This document shows positions 1-12,189 of a stretch of 21,010 bases of DNA, in pieces; within the stretch, counting starts at the first letter, position 1; every line of letters begins with the position of its first letter. This DNA is from Letharia columbiana (taxonomy: Eukaryota; Ascomycota; Lecanoromycetes; Lecanorales; Parmeliaceae). The notes beneath the pieces are model-generated. The model ran no database searches and had not been told where the DNA came from. It saw nothing but the letters and a program-made list of their open reading frames with translations. The translations under genes and the position numbers were made by a program. Location of the stretch: NCBI RefSeq assembly GCF_014066305.1, contig NW_023501160.1, forward strand, positions 1-21,010, read 5' to 3'.

Positions 1-1250
1 TTCGATATCTTAGTTATCTTATTTAATATACTTATATTAATATTACATCTATATCGATTCTAATATCTATTACTTATCTTATATCTTTAAATATTTATAA
101 TCTCTATAGATCTTAATTAAAGAAGATTTATCTAGAATTCTTTAGAGAATTAGAAGATATAGAGTATATCTTATCTATATATCTATAAGACTCTCTAAAC
201 CCTTCTCTAATATTCTTATTATAGTCTTTTAAAGAATTGTCGCTCGCTATAAGTTATAAAAAATAAAGACTTTTAATATATACTATATTAGGTTAAATAG
301 CGATCGAAAACGAAGTCTAATACTAAATAGCTATTTAATACTTATTTTTATAATCGTAAGAAAATCTATAAAATAATACGATTCGATTAGTTAATTACTC
401 TCGAGTCGAATCGAGCCGTAGACGCTAAAACTTTAAATTTAATATTAAATAGCTTTAATATAAGTCTTCTCTATAAAATATTATATAGTTAATATTAATT
501 AAGACTATTAACGACGATAATAAGATTTATAAATAACGTATTATAGTTTCGAAAGATACTTAAATATCTATTAATAAGAGGAGTTCGCTTAGTAGATCTA
601 ATATAAGACTATTAATAAGTAATATAGACCTACGAAATCGATTTTCGAATAAAAAAATAAGGCTATTCTAAAGATATCGAATAGTTTTAATTCGTTTAAA
701 AATATAATATTCGAAATATTACCGAGTCGTATATTAGTCTTATACTCTTATTTATAGAAAGCTCCTAGTAACTAAACTCGTATACTTCCTGCCGAAATTT
801 ATATCGAGTTTAAAAGTATTTATTATGCTTTTATATATAAACCTAGTTCTTATTTATAAGATTCTCTATCTTTATAAGACTTAAACTCTATATATTAAAA
901 GTAAGACGAGTAATAATTAAGTATTTACTCTTCTTTACGTTAGTCTTAATCTTTACTTTTATATATTACTTCGCGAATCTTTTAATCTTCTTTTTAATTT
1001 ATTTCTTAATAGATTATAAATATTAAAGCTATATTTTTATAATATATTTCTTTAATTTAAATATAGTTTAATTTCTTACTAATAGACGAATTAAGTTATA
1101 AAAAAGGAAGTTCGATTTTTTTATATATCGTTTTTAATACTCTTTTTTTACAAAGAAAGAGAATATTATTTTATTTTATATTATATTTTATATAATAAAA
1201 TTATTTAATTTATTAAATAAAGTTAATTATCTTAGCTTATTTTTATAATA
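1..1250. other. RIP-decayed AT-rich DNA, no identifiable gene
   Basis: This stretch is AT-rich and has almost no CpA or TpG, as expected after heavy repeat-induced point mutation. Frame 1 of the plus strand gives a few long stop-free runs, for example about 870 to 1020, and all its stops are TAA or TAG. However, the total number of stops is about what this base composition would give by chance. I recognise no protein family in it. It is probably an old transposable-element fragment, because RIP acts on duplicated DNA. Confidence 0.5.
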
Positions 1251-1499
1251 AAATATTAAAATATTAGAAAGAAATAAAGATAATATATTAATTAGTAGTA
1301 TAAATTCTATAATATCTTTTATCGTAGTAAAATTTTTCGAATAATAAAATAGCTATAGATATTAAACGATTTTAATTTATCTAAATATATATTATTCGAT
1401 ATTTCTTCTATAAAGACTTAATTAACTATAATTATCGTAGTAGATTCTTCTCTTATAACGTTATTATAGTAATATATTATATTAATATAATAGAGATAA

Positions 1500-2240
1500 T
1501 AGACTAAATTATAGTAATATTCTTCGCTTATTAAGTAATAATTTAATATAAAACTATAGAGAGTATATAACGTAAGATCTTAGAGAGCTAAGTCGTATTC
1601 TTAATAATAATAATCTTATTATCGCTTAGTTTCTTCGTAGTATTCTTTATAATATTCTTTATAGTATTCTTTATATTTATTTATTATAGTTCCTTCTCTT
1701 ATAATATTATTAATATAGTAGAGATAATAAATTAAGTTATAATAATATTCTTCGCTTACTAAGTAATAATTTAATATAAAATTATAGAGAGTATATAATA
1801 TAAGATCTTTAGAGAGCTAAGTCGTATTCTTAGTGCTAAGAGTTTTATTACGCTTAATTTCTTTATAATATTCTTTATAATATTCTTTCGTATTTATCTA
1901 TTATAGTTTCTTCTCTTACTTCTTAATATAATAAAGATAATAAATTAAGTTATAATAATATTCTTCGCTTATTAAATAATAATTTAATATAAAATCGTAA
2001 AGAGTATATAATATAGAATCTTAAAGAGCTAAGTCGTATTCTTAGTATTAGAGACTCTATTATTACTTAATTTCTTCGTAGTATTCTTTATATTCGCTTA
2101 TTATATTAACTTCTCTTATATTAACTAAATAAATTAATATAAGATTATAAAGAGTAAGTCTATTATATTACTACTATTAATAATTATCTTTATAATATTC
2201 TTTATAGTATTCTTTATATTTATTTATTATAGATTCTTCT
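1500..2240 (+). repeat. Tandem array inside A1, about 210-230 bp units
   Basis: The marker CTTCGCTTAYTAARTAATAA recurs at 1522, 1750 and 1963. Each is followed by a GAGAGTATATAA motif, an AGAGCTAAGTCGTATTCTTA motif and runs of ATTCTTTATAATATTCTTT. Spacings of 228 and 213 show imperfect units. The same array occurs in A2 with a more regular 253-bp period, and inverted in A3, where part of it is unmutated. Confidence 0.8.
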
Positions 2241-2380
2241 CTTATTTAATTAAATGCGAGGGTATTAAGAGTAAATATATTTATATTAATAAAATTAATA
2301 GAATTAATAAATAATAGTTAATAGAATAATAGATAAGAATAGTTATATAAATAGATGAAAGAATTATTATTTAATCTCGA

Positions 2381-2900
2381 ACGCGTTTAATATAACTATA
2401 ATATTTAAATATTAATTTAATTTATTTATTACTAGCTTAAGAGAAGTATATAAAAGAAAATAGTATTTATTTAAACTCTTTTTAAAAATCTTTCTAACGC
2501 GTTTATAAGTAGTAGTAGATAGCTATTAAGCTCTCTTATAACCTCGATTATTAATAATAATAAATTTATCTAGAGATAATTTAAGGGCGTTAGTAAAGAC
2601 TCTAAAAGATAAATAAAAGAGATATATATATTTAAATTAAACGCGTTTAGTATAATTATAATATTTAAATATTAGTTTAATCTATTTATCGCTAACTTAA
2701 AGAGAAGTATATAGAAGAAGAATATATTCGTTTAATCTTTTCTAAAGAGTTTTTTAACGCGTTTATAAGTAGTAATAGATAGCTATTAAACTCGCTTATA
2801 GTCTTAATTATTAATAATAATAAATTTATTAAGAGATAATCTAAGAGTATTAATAGAGACTTTAAGAGATAGGTAAAAGAAATATATATATCTAAAAGTA
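2381..2900 (+). repeat. 260-bp direct tandem duplication in A1
   Basis: The motif ACGCGTTTARTATAA occurs at 2381 and again at 2641, exactly 260 bases apart. The sequence after each aligns throughout, including the internal AACGCGTTTATAAGTAGTA motif and the TTATTAATAATAATAAATTTAT stretch. A2 and A3 carry this block once, so the duplication is specific to A1 or was lost from the others. Confidence 0.85.
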
Positions 2901-3440
2901 ATCTTTAGACGAGAGATATCGAAAACGTTATATTTAGAAATTAATAGAATTAATAGAATAGTAATAAAAAGAATAGTTATATAAATAGATGAAAGAATTA
3001 TTATTTAATCTTAAACGCGTTTAATATAATTATAATATATAAATTTAAATTTAACTTATTAATCGTAGATTAAACTTTATTATTTTTATATCGTTAGAAA
3101 GCGTAAAGCGAGTTTTATAATTTAAGAAATTATAAAGTAATAATATCTATTATAAGCTAAGTATCTTAAAGTATAAGACTTCTATATATAAATTTTTAAT
3201 AAGAAGATATAAGAGAATTATCAGGCTAACTTAGTCGATTTAATTAAAAGAGCGTAGTAACTCTAAATTAATAATTAATTATATATATAAATTTAAGATT
3301 TTCTAATTTAACTCTATCTTATTCTTTTATATATACTAATATAATTTTAAAAGTATTAATAGAGAAATAATTATTATTATAAGTAAGCTTATCTCGAATT
3401 CTTATTTTCTAATTATTAAATAATATTAAATTAGTATTTA

Positions 3441-3907
3441 CGAGTAAAGGCCTATGAATTAAATTCATAATTATTTTTTGATTAGGGCTATCGAGTAAAT
3501 AGGTGAGCGATCTTTGGTGAGCGAACTTTGGTGAGGGGCTGTCCGGCTGTCGAGCGAACTTTGGTGAGCGATATTTAGACTCCTTGCTTATTAATAACTA
3601 TAGGACCAAATTTCAAAATTGTTAAAAATTTGGAAAGCGCAAACGACGCTCCATAATTTTAAAAAAAAATCTCAAAATTTCAATAGAAAAAAAAAAAGTT
3701 ATTCTATTCGTGAATAACGTACACCTATTTTTGATGAGGGAGACGCGGGAGGGCGAGATTTTGATGGTTGCGGACGCTAATTTATTTACCCGCGATGACT
3801 CAGCCGATCTAACCAAAGAGCGTAGTAACCCTAAATTTATGATTGGCTGCACATACAAATTCAAGGTTTTCAAGCTCAGCCCTATCTTATTCTATTATAT
3901 ATACTAA
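3441..3907 (+). repeat. Repeat B, copy B1 (nearly RIP-free)
   Basis: B1 is about 470 bp. It begins CGAGTAAAGGCCTATGAATT after a TA and ends TATATACTAAT. Unlike its surroundings it keeps many CA, TG and GG dinucleotides. Near its start the unit GGTGAGCGAWCTTT is repeated (about 3502-3570), and an imperfect palindrome ATGAATTAAATTCAT lies in the first 35 bases. RIP-mutated relatives lie at 4951-5545, 16,354-16,857 plus 18,608-18,734, and inverted at 6742-6957 and 7591-7980. A 65-codon GTG-initiated frame (3710-3907) and an 83-codon frame on the other strand show no homology I recognise and are probably chance. B may be a non-autonomous transposon or an internally deleted form of A. Confidence 0.75.
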
Positions 3908-4950
3908 TAAAAATAAATAGATCTAGTAGTCTTAGATTAAGTAATTATTTAATTAATTATAATAATATTAATCGATATTAATTAAGTTTAAATATTACGA
4001 AATCTCGTAATATAAGTAATAGTAAAGATGGCGATAAGAAGATAGAGATACTCGTCGAGTTTTAAGTTATATCTTCGATATTTTATAATATTACTAATAT
4101 AGATTCTTAATAGATAGAGATCGCTATATACGTAATATATGAAGTTATAGCGAATTTAAAGGCGAATATCTTATATATAGATCTTTATAAGTAAGATAGA
4201 GCTAATTATAATATATAGATAATTAATAATATAAAGATATATATCTTAATATTAATATAGATAAATTTAAGTTAAAATTTATAATATATTAAATATAAAT
4301 AAAAATAAGACGGAGAAGATAAATATAAAAGTAAAAATTTTAATTAAGCTTCTCTATCGAGTGAAATAGAGAGATCTCTAGAACTTCGATACTATAAAGG
4401 CGTACGCGAGTCGAGAAAGATAATAGATCTCTATATCGAATATTAAATTTTAACTATAATATTCGAAATAATATTATTTCTTCGCGGGGGTCTATAATAC
4501 TCGTTTTTTAATCGATTAAGTCGTTATAAAGACTATAAGTACTCTAAATAATATCTTTTCGAATAGAAGAAAGTTCGTCGAGGGTGTATTAGTCGATAAT
4601 AGACTTTTTATAAGAAACGAAGTAGAGAAGAATTTCTTATATTCGATATAGAGAACTCGTTTTTTTAATAAATAAAACTATTATTAATAATATAAATTAT
4701 TTAATATAGATTCTTTTAAATAATATAGATATTTAATAATTTAAATATATAATAGAATTTCTATATAATAGAAATATCTAGCGTTTTCTTTATTAGGCTT
4801 TATCGCTTACTTTAAGTAGAAAGTAAAAAACTCGTTAATTCTCTTCGCCGAGAAGTATATAAAGAAGTCTTATTATAATATTAGAATTAGTATAAATATA
4901 ATACTAGTATAAGTAAGATAGATTAAGAATAATAAGACTATTAAATTATA
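3908..4950. other. RIP-decayed segment, possible old coding relic
   Basis: This stretch lies between B1 and B2. It is slightly richer in G and C than most of the region, for example around 4488 and 4580. One plus-strand frame (such as the codons from about 4350 to 4440) gives a stop-free run rich in charged residues, and its stops elsewhere are all TAA or TAG, which RIP can make from CAA, CAG and TGG. The stop density over the whole 1 kb is not clearly below chance, and I recognise no domain. It could be a mutated gene or transposase, but this is weakly supported. Confidence 0.3.
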
Positions 4951-5545
4951 CGAGTAAAGGCCTATAAATTAAATTTATAATTATTTTTTTAATCGAGACT
5001 ATCGAGTAAATTTTGGTAAGCGATCTTTAATAAGCGATATCTAAATTTCTTATCTTTAAATATCTATAAGACTAAATTTAGTAATTCTTTTTATTTTATT
5101 TAAAGCCCATATTATACTCTATAGTTTAAATTAAAAAAATTTAAATTTTAATAGAAAATAAAAAAGTTATTCTAAAATTAAATAATATATATCTATTTTT
5201 TTTTAATTAAGGCTATTCGGCTATCGAGCGAACTCTAATAAGCGATATTTAAATTCCTTACGCTTTAATAATTATAAGATTAAATTTTAAAATTCTTAAA
5301 AATTCGAAAAGCGTAGACTGCGCTCTAAAATTTAAAATTTAAAATCTTAAAAAGTTAATAGAAAATAAAAAAGTTTTTTTATATATTAATAATATATATC
5401 TATTTTTTTAATAATTACGAACGTTAATTTATTTATTTACGATATCTAATTAAAAAGCGTAGATCTAATAAATTAATAATTAGCTATATATATAAATTTA
5501 AGATTTTCTAATTTAGTCTTATCTTATTCTATTATATATACTAAT
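4951..5545 (+). repeat. Repeat B, copy B2 (RIP-mutated, longer form)
   Basis: B2 starts CGAGTAAAGGCCTATAAATT after TA at 4949-4950 and ends at CTAAT (5541-5545). Compared with B1 it contains a second internal sub-block starting near 5190, with TATATCTATTTTT followed by GCTATTCGGCTATCGAGCGAAC. It is therefore about 595 bp. GAAAATAAAAAAGTT closes each sub-block. Most CA and TG sites present in B1 are TA here. Confidence 0.8.
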
Positions 5546-5800
5546 AAATAGAAAGAAGATATAATATAATAGAAAATATCTCTATTAAGACTCGCTAGTT
5601 ATAGAATTAAGTAATATATTAAAAATACGCTTATAATATAATATATTAATCTATTATATTATACTTTAATATAATATAAGATATTAATATTTATATAAAA
5701 TTATATCTAATATAATATAAGAGTTTAATAATATATATTATAATATAATATATCTATAATATAATATTATAATATAATATTATAAAATAGTATATATATA

Positions 5801-6490
5801 AGATATCTCGATTAAGATTTCTATATTTAAAAGTATACGTAGCTATTCTAGTTATTATTCTAGTTAACGATTATATTTATTTAATAAATTCGATATAATA
5901 GCTATTACTATAATAACTATTACTATTATAACTATCTACTATAACTATTACTATTATAACTATCTCTACTATAACTATTATTATTATATCTATTACTATA
6001 ATATCTATTATCGAAATATAATCTTCGCGTATTTTAGTTATTATATTTTCTCGCTATCTAATTTTATATTATATTTAAAATCTAATCTCGAAGAGATTTT
6101 AGAGAATTAATTCGTTCGTTTTATATATTATATATCTAAAATTTTAATAGATACTACTATTATAATTATTATTATTATAGCTATTATTATTTATTATTAA
6201 AATAATCTATTATTATATAATAGTTATAATAGTAATAGTTATAATAATAATAGCTATAATAATAATAATTATACTAGTAATAATTTATATATAATAATAG
6301 CTATAATAGAGATAGTTATAATAAAAGTAATTATAAAAGAAATAATTATAATAAATAGTTATAATAGTAGTAGCTAGAATAATAATAGCTATTATATCGA
6401 ATTTATCGATTAAATTTAATTATTAACTAGAATAATAACTAAGAATAATTACTTATCTTTTTAAATATAGAAATCTTAATTAAAATATCT
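5801..6490. repeat. Inverted microsatellite array
   Basis: The left arm (5801 to about 5990) holds ATTAAGATTTCTATATTTA and then repeated ATAACTATTACTATT units. The right arm (about 6210-6490) holds the reverse complement, with ATAGTTATAATAGTAATAG units ending in TAAATATAGAAATCTTAAT. The shared non-repetitive flank, including AATTCGATATAATAGCTATT, shows that the arms are true inverted copies rather than chance simple sequence. The roughly 220-base spacer between them (5990-6210) has no recognised feature. Confidence 0.75.
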
Positions 6491-6741
6491 TTATATATAT
6501 AATATAATATAATTTAATACTATAGATATACTATATTATAATATATAATATTAAGATAATAAACTTATATTAGAAAAATAAAATAATATTTAATTACTAT
6601 TTATATTATACTTTAATACGATATAATATTAATTAAGATAAATATTCTTTATAGAATATATTATATCTTTTCGACTAGTAGATAATTATTAAAATCTCTT
6701 ATACGCGTATCTATCTCGTCTATATACTTTTAATTACTTAA

Positions 6742-6957
6742 TAACTTTATTATTTTCTATTAAAATTTTAAATATAAATTTTTAAATTATCGAGCGTAGA
6801 TTACGCTTTAAATAATTTAAAAATTTCGAAATTTAATCTTATAATTATTAAAAAATAAGATATTTAAATATCGCTTATTAAAGATCGCTTATTAAAGATC
6901 GATAGCCTCGATTAAAAAAAAAAATATCTATAAATTTAATTAATAAGTCTTTACTCG
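6742..6957 (-). repeat. Inverted 5' part of repeat B
   Basis: Read on the minus strand from 6957, this begins CGAGTAAAG and follows B1 and B2 through the AAGCGATCTTTAATAAGCGA direct repeats and the AAGCG...TACGCT region to GAAAATAATAAAGTT at about 6742. The 3' part of B is not adjacent. Confidence 0.8.
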
Positions 6958-7590
6958 TAAAATTTTAATAGTATATAATTAATTTAAATAACTTTAGATA
7001 ACTATTATTAAATTTATTAATAATAAGTTATTATTTAATCGAGTTTAATAGTCGAAAAGATATAATATTTAATATGAAACTTAGATAATTTTCGAGATAT
7101 TATTCTAAAAGATATAAGATATTTTTAATCTTACTTAATATTTTATATATAAATTATCGTAGTTTAAAATCGTCTTATATAAAATAAACTAGTCTCGTTA
7201 TAGAGCTTTAAGAATTATAAGATTCTATAAATAGATTATAAAAATATAAAATTTTAAATAAAAGAAGTAAAAGTTAAAAAAATTTCTAATTTTAAAAAAA
7301 TCTTATATCTTTTCGACTATTAATCGAGTAATTAAAAATATATACTATTACGTTAATAATCTTTATAGAGAATTCTTTTTAATCTAATTAAAGTTATTAC
7401 GATTAATAACTTAAGAGAAATCTCTTAAATATACTTCTATAGCTTCTATTTATATAATATAATATTTATATCTATAAGCTATTTAAAATAATTACTTTTA
7501 TAAAGTTAGAGAAAGATAACGTAAAGAATAAATCGAGAATAACGCGTTAAGATATAATAATAGTAAGATATAATAATAGAAGAAGATATA
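6958..7590. other. AT-rich spacer with a thrice-repeated 17-19 bp motif
   Basis: No gene is visible. TTATATCTTTTCGACTATT occurs at 7303-7321 and inverted at 7047-7065, where all 19 bases match. Its first 17 bases also occur just outside the spacer at 6661-6677. The 7047 and 7303 copies could be the terminal inverted repeats of a roughly 280-300 bp element. No coding content was recognised between them. Confidence 0.45.
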
Positions 7591-7980
7591 ATTAATATAT
7601 ATAATAGAATAAGATAGAATTTAATTAAAAAATCTTAAATTTATATATATAGTTAATTATAAATTTAAGATTATTACGTCTTTTAATTAGATATTTTAAA
7701 TTAGCTCGCTAACTCTTTTTAAATCTCTTATTAAATAAAAAAATCTACGTTATTTATAAATATATATAATATTTTTTATTTTCTATTAAAATTTTAAGAT
7801 TTTTTTTTAATTATAGAGCGTAGTTTACGCTTCTTAATACTAAAAAAATTATTAAATTAGTCTTATAAATATTTAAAGATAAGAATTTTAAATATCGTCT
7901 ATTAAAAGTTCGCTTATTAAATTTACTCGATAGTCGATAGTCTTAATTTAAAAAATAGATATATATATTAATTTCATTTA
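7591..7980 (-). repeat. Inverted 3' part of repeat B (RIP-mutated)
   Basis: On the minus strand this runs from the second sub-block of B (TATATATCTATTTTTTAAATT near 7980) to the common 3' end TATCTTATTCTATTATATATA near 7600. It lacks the CGAGTAAAG 5' end, so it is 5'-truncated or interrupted. Confidence 0.75.
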
Positions 7981-9940
7981 TATAATATTTAAAATATAAT
8001 TTATATTAAACGCGTTTAATTTTAAATAATTCTTATATTTATTTATATAATTATTATTCTTAATTATCTCTCTATATAATTCTATATATTTTAAATTAAT
8101 TTAAATAATATTTATAATTATATAAGATAGTAAAATCTTTTAATTTTTAAAACTACGTAGTAGCTATATAATTACGAGATCTAGATATATAGTTAATAGA
8201 ATAAATAGATTAATTACTAGATAAACTAATAACTAAAGAAAAAAAAAGAAAAAAGAAAATTTATAAGTATTTAAGACTTTATTAAGTATATTAAATACTC
8301 GTTTTAGCTATATAGCTTATAATCTAATAAATAATATAAGCGAGTCTATTAATTCGCTTTAAGTACTTTTACTCTTATAATTATATTCTCTCTTAAAAGA
8401 TTTAATTCTTAAATCTTATTATTATTATATCTTATAATTAAATATATACGAACTTACTAGTATTATCTATACTATTTATTATTAACTTAAATATAATTTA
8501 AACTAATATATACTATAATAGCGTATTTATACTACTTACTCTTAAGATCTTCTTAAATATATTAATATATTTATATACTAAATCGCGATAGTATCGCTTT
8601 ATATATTATTATCTTAATTAATAGAATATAGATATATTACTATCTTATTATAATATACTATTATTACTATTATTATACGCTATTATAATTATTATTACTT
8701 TAATAATTATAATAATTCTATTATTATAATTATAATCATCCGTCCTAATAAGTATAAAAGATTTATTTCTAATCTAACTTTTATTCTTTTTAATAATAAT
8801 ATTAATATTAACGTTATTATAAGTAAATATCTAATTCTTCTTTATATCTACTATCTTATCTTTATTTATTTTTATTATAATATCATAATAGCGAGTTATA
8901 TATTATTATAATAGTATAATATATATATTAATTAAGATAATAGTTAAATAAGATTATAATTATTTAAATTAATTTTATATATAATAAGTATCTTAAAGAA
9001 TACTTTATAATACTTTATAAATAGTATAAGAAGTATATTAATATATTAATAGTAATATTAAACCTTCGCTCTTATAGCTCTATAAGTTATTAAATACTTA
9101 TAATTATTATTATCTCTATACTCTCCGCTATAGCTAATAGATATTTATTTTTACTTTAAAGATATATTTAATTAAGAGAACTTAATAGCTTCTCTTATTA
9201 CTATTTTTATTCTTATTTATAAATAAAAGAGATATTAGATAATTAAGAGATTACGCTAATATATATTAATTCTCTTTTACTATCGTTATATATATACTCT
9301 TATATATAACTCTTATATAATTTATATCGCGTTTTTTATTAAGTTTATATTAGTGTAAATATAGATAGATACTTTTATAAGAGTTATATATATATTATAA
9401 ACTCGATCTTCTATTATTAAAGTAATATTCTTACTATAACTTACTCTTTAATAAGAATATTTATATTATTCTTTAAATATAAAGTAATATAAATTTTAAT
9501 TAATATATATTAGATTATATAGCTAATATATATAATAGCTTATTATATTAAAGAGCTTTTACGTAATATTATTATTTTCTCTTTCTTTTTTCTATTACTT
9601 CTTTTATTATCTTTTATATTAAGTCTTCTTATTATCTAATAAATTTTTTAAATAAAAAATTATTTTTTAATATAAGAGAATAGATAAGCTAATATTAGAT
9701 AGTAATAGTTATATATATAACTTTAATAGCTATTTTTCTTATTATATATAATATTTTAACGCTTTAAAATCGATTTATAAGCTTTTTAATTATATTTACT
9801 AGATCTTTTAATTATAATTTTATTTATTTATTTAAACTCTCTATTACTATTATTTTCGTAATTTTTCTTACTTTTTAATTTTTCTTAATAATTATATTTT
9901 TAACTTTATCTTAAATATTAATTTATATAATTTTTTTACT
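7981..9940. other. AT-rich DNA downstream of Gypsy pol; no LTR pair found
   Basis: This lies beyond the 3' end of the minus-strand Gypsy pol relic, where a 3' LTR would be expected. I looked for a direct repeat shared with 13,200-14,060 and found none by eye. The interval around 8640-8740 is a loose ATT/TAT simple repeat. A less mutated spot, CATCCGTCCTAATAAG, lies at 8748-8763. No other feature could be supported. Confidence 0.4.
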
Positions 9941-9944
9941 TACT

Positions 9945-10270
9945 TAAAGTTCTTAATTACGCCTTTAATATTTTTGAGATATTTTATTAATTTTTATAAA
10001 GCTTTATAAGATAAAGAGTTTTTTTAATTAATAAGATATTTAATCTTATTCTTATAAACTCTTTTATCTAATATCTTATTAATCTTCTATTCTTCTTCTT
10101 TATTAATTAAGATTATTTATAATTTTAAATTATTATTATATAAGTATTATAGCTCTAATAATAATATATAAAATATAAAATAAATTTTTTTATATCTAGC
10201 GGGGAGGTTTAGCTTATAAATCTATATATTTATTTTTTCTAATATTTTAAAAGATTTAAGCTATCTATAA
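9945..10270 (-). pseudogene. Gypsy integrase C-terminus and chromodomain relic
   Basis: This is the end of pol. The motif LNLPARYKKIY (10,212-10,180) matches the region before the conserved FHVSLLEPYH segment of fungal Gypsy integrases, and LLLEL follows. In the same frame a chromodomain pattern follows: EEE, stop (TGG changed to TAG), KINKILDKRVYKNKIKYLIN, stop, KNSLSYKAL, stop, KLIKYLKNIKGVIKNF. In the family this reads as a WEVEKILDSR type start with two later tryptophans, exactly where the TAG and TAA stops now lie. In known elements the chromodomain targets integration to heterochromatin. The frame agrees with RT thumb and RNase H across about 2.2 kb, so no net indel occurred there. Confidence 0.85.
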
Positions 10271-11759
10271 TTAAGTTTCTTCTTTAATTATAAAATATAT
10301 ATATTTAAGCTTTATAATAGTACTTTATCTTTTTTTTTAAAGATTATAATCTTATAATTACTATTATAATACTTTACTTATTATTTTAATACTCGCTCTT
10401 ATAATTCTTTTAGATATAATCTTATCTTTTATAATTAATTTACTTACTCTATAATAAGCGATACTTTTTTTTTTAAGATTTTACTCTTAAAAGTATTTTT
10501 TAGATTTACTATATATTTTATTAATAGCTCTTATAAAATCTTATTAATATTTATATATATATTATTATTATATATAAATATCGCTATTAATAAGATTTTA
10601 AATTAATTATTTTATTTATAATTATAATATATCTATAAATAATATTTTAATATCTAATTTTATCTTTTAATCTAATTATTAATTTAAAAATAGAATATAA
10701 TATTTAATTTACGCTTTATATCTAGATATTAATATAATATTATTTAAAACTTACTTATAAATAGAAAGATTTAATTTAAAATTAAGTTATATATTATATT
10801 ATATAATAATATAAACTTTTATTATAAGATATTAATAAGACTATTAATCTTTAAATTCTTTATAATTATTATATATATTATATACTTAATTAACTTATTT
10901 ATTAAGATTAAAATAATATTATAAATTTTATTAATATATAAATCTCTTATAAATAATAGATTTATAATAAAATCTAGTATTATAATATAAAATAAATTTA
11001 CGCTATTTAAAAGAATCGACGCTAGCTTATTATATAACTTATAATAATAAATTTATATTCTTTAATAATCGAGGTAAATATAAATATACTCTATTATATC
11101 GCTTATTATATTTATTTAATAATATTTAGATTTAATATTCTTTTTAATATACTTATAAGTAAAGTATCTAATATTAAAATTATTATAATTTATATAAAAA
11201 ATCTCTTTCTTTATAGTAGAATTATTAGAAATATAAACTACGAGACTATAACGTAATAATCTATTCTTATTAACTCTTTATTTTAAAAGCTTATTCTATT
11301 TAATAGTATATTTTTAATATTACTTCTTATTTATAATGAAAGTATTCTTATATTATAATTTAAATAGTTATATTATTATTAATTTTTATAATTTTAAATA
11401 AAATCTCTTTAACTTTAAAATCTAATAAATTAAAAATTAAGATAATATTATAATATTTAAAATATATATTTATCTATTAAATACTCTCTTATTTAAATTA
11501 ATAACTTAAATATCTATAATAATAATATTATTTAATTACTTTATTAACGCTATAAGTTTAATTATAATAAATATATTATTATATTTTTATAGATTAAATT
11601 AATATTTTTAATTACGAAGCTTATTTTATAAAATAAAAAGAAAATTATTATTATTATTCTCGCTATTATTTAATTTAATAATATTAAATCTTTTTAATAA
11701 TATATTTATAGAATTAAATTTTTTTTTATAATATTTAATTATAAAGTTAAATATAGCTA

Positions 11760-12005
11760 ATTTCTTAATCTAGCGAATTTACTTTATATTAAACTCTTTT
11801 ATTATTATAAAATAATATAAATTATTATAATTTAAAATTATATAAATAAAATATTTATTATTTTATAAGTAATATCTTTAATTTTTAAAGTCTAATATAA
11901 TTATATAAAGCTTTTTATTATATATATTTTAATAAGATTTAATATCTTTAAATTTATAGCTAGAAAAAATAATAGAATATTATTATTTATTCTCGCTTAG
12001 TTAAT
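11760..12005 (-). pseudogene. Gypsy RNase H relic
   Basis: This is the domain that degrades the RNA strand during reverse transcription. From 12,000 on the minus strand, in the same frame as the RT thumb at 12,420, the translation contains IIFSSYKFKDIKSY followed by NIYNKKLYIIILDFKNLK. This corresponds to the family pattern PIAFxSxKFxxAExNYxIYDKELLAIVxAFKxW. Three RIP-type stops interrupt it. It lies between the RT and the integrase end, as expected for Gypsy pol. Confidence 0.8.
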
Positions 12006-12189
12006 TAAATATATTATTTATATCTATATTAAAAGTATTAATCTTTATAATAAATAATATTTTTTAATTATAATATTTTAATATAAATATAATAATAAAT
12101 ACTCGCTTAAATATTTTAAAAGTCTTATACGCTTTTTTATTAAATATAAAGAGTAATCTAATCTTATCTTTCTTTATTTTTTAAATTAA

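Larger units (their letters stand above)
1250..3340 (+). repeat. Repeat A, copy A1 (5'-truncated, RIP-mutated)
   Basis: This block aligns in order with 14,311-16,338 (A2) and, inverted, with 16,858-18,400 (A3). In order it holds a start block near 1255-1400, a tandem array to about 2240, a stretch rich in AATTAATAG units, the ACGCGTTTAATATAA motif and an end at TATATACTAAT (3330-3340). The first 250 bases of A2 have no counterpart before 1250, so A1 is truncated at its 5' side or joined to other DNA. It carries an extra 260-bp tandem duplication absent from A2. No open reading frame survives. The type of element is unknown. Confidence 0.8.
4951..6957. mobile_element. Candidate element with ~215-bp inverted ends and TA flanks
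   Basis: The first about 210 bases (start of B2) reappear inverted at 6742-6957. The two outer ends read CGAGTAAAG and CTTTACTCG and are each flanked by TA (4949-4950 and 6958-6959). A TA target duplication with terminal inverted repeats is the hallmark of the Tc1/mariner/pogo superfamily. The interior has no readable transposase. It holds the rest of B2, an AT-rich zone and an inverted microsatellite. Alternatively, two B copies simply landed in opposite orientation, so this is a candidate only. Confidence 0.45.

Noticed and set aside
3827..3837. Telomere-like AACCCTAAA
   Set aside because: A single occurrence inside repeat B, with no tandem array.
3710..3907. 65-codon frame in B1 (and an 83-codon frame on the opposite strand) as genes
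   Set aside because: The plus frame starts at GTG and includes the element's AT-rich 3' end. Neither translation shows a recognised domain, and other B copies do not keep the frames.
3940..4940. Starship captain or DUF3435-like tyrosine recombinase relic
   Set aside because: One basic stretch looked vaguely similar, but no R..HxxR..Y catalytic pattern could be found and stop density is near chance.
5581..6600. CRISPR-like array
   Set aside because: The repeats are AT-rich microsatellite units without regular unique spacers, in a eukaryotic RIP-mutated context.
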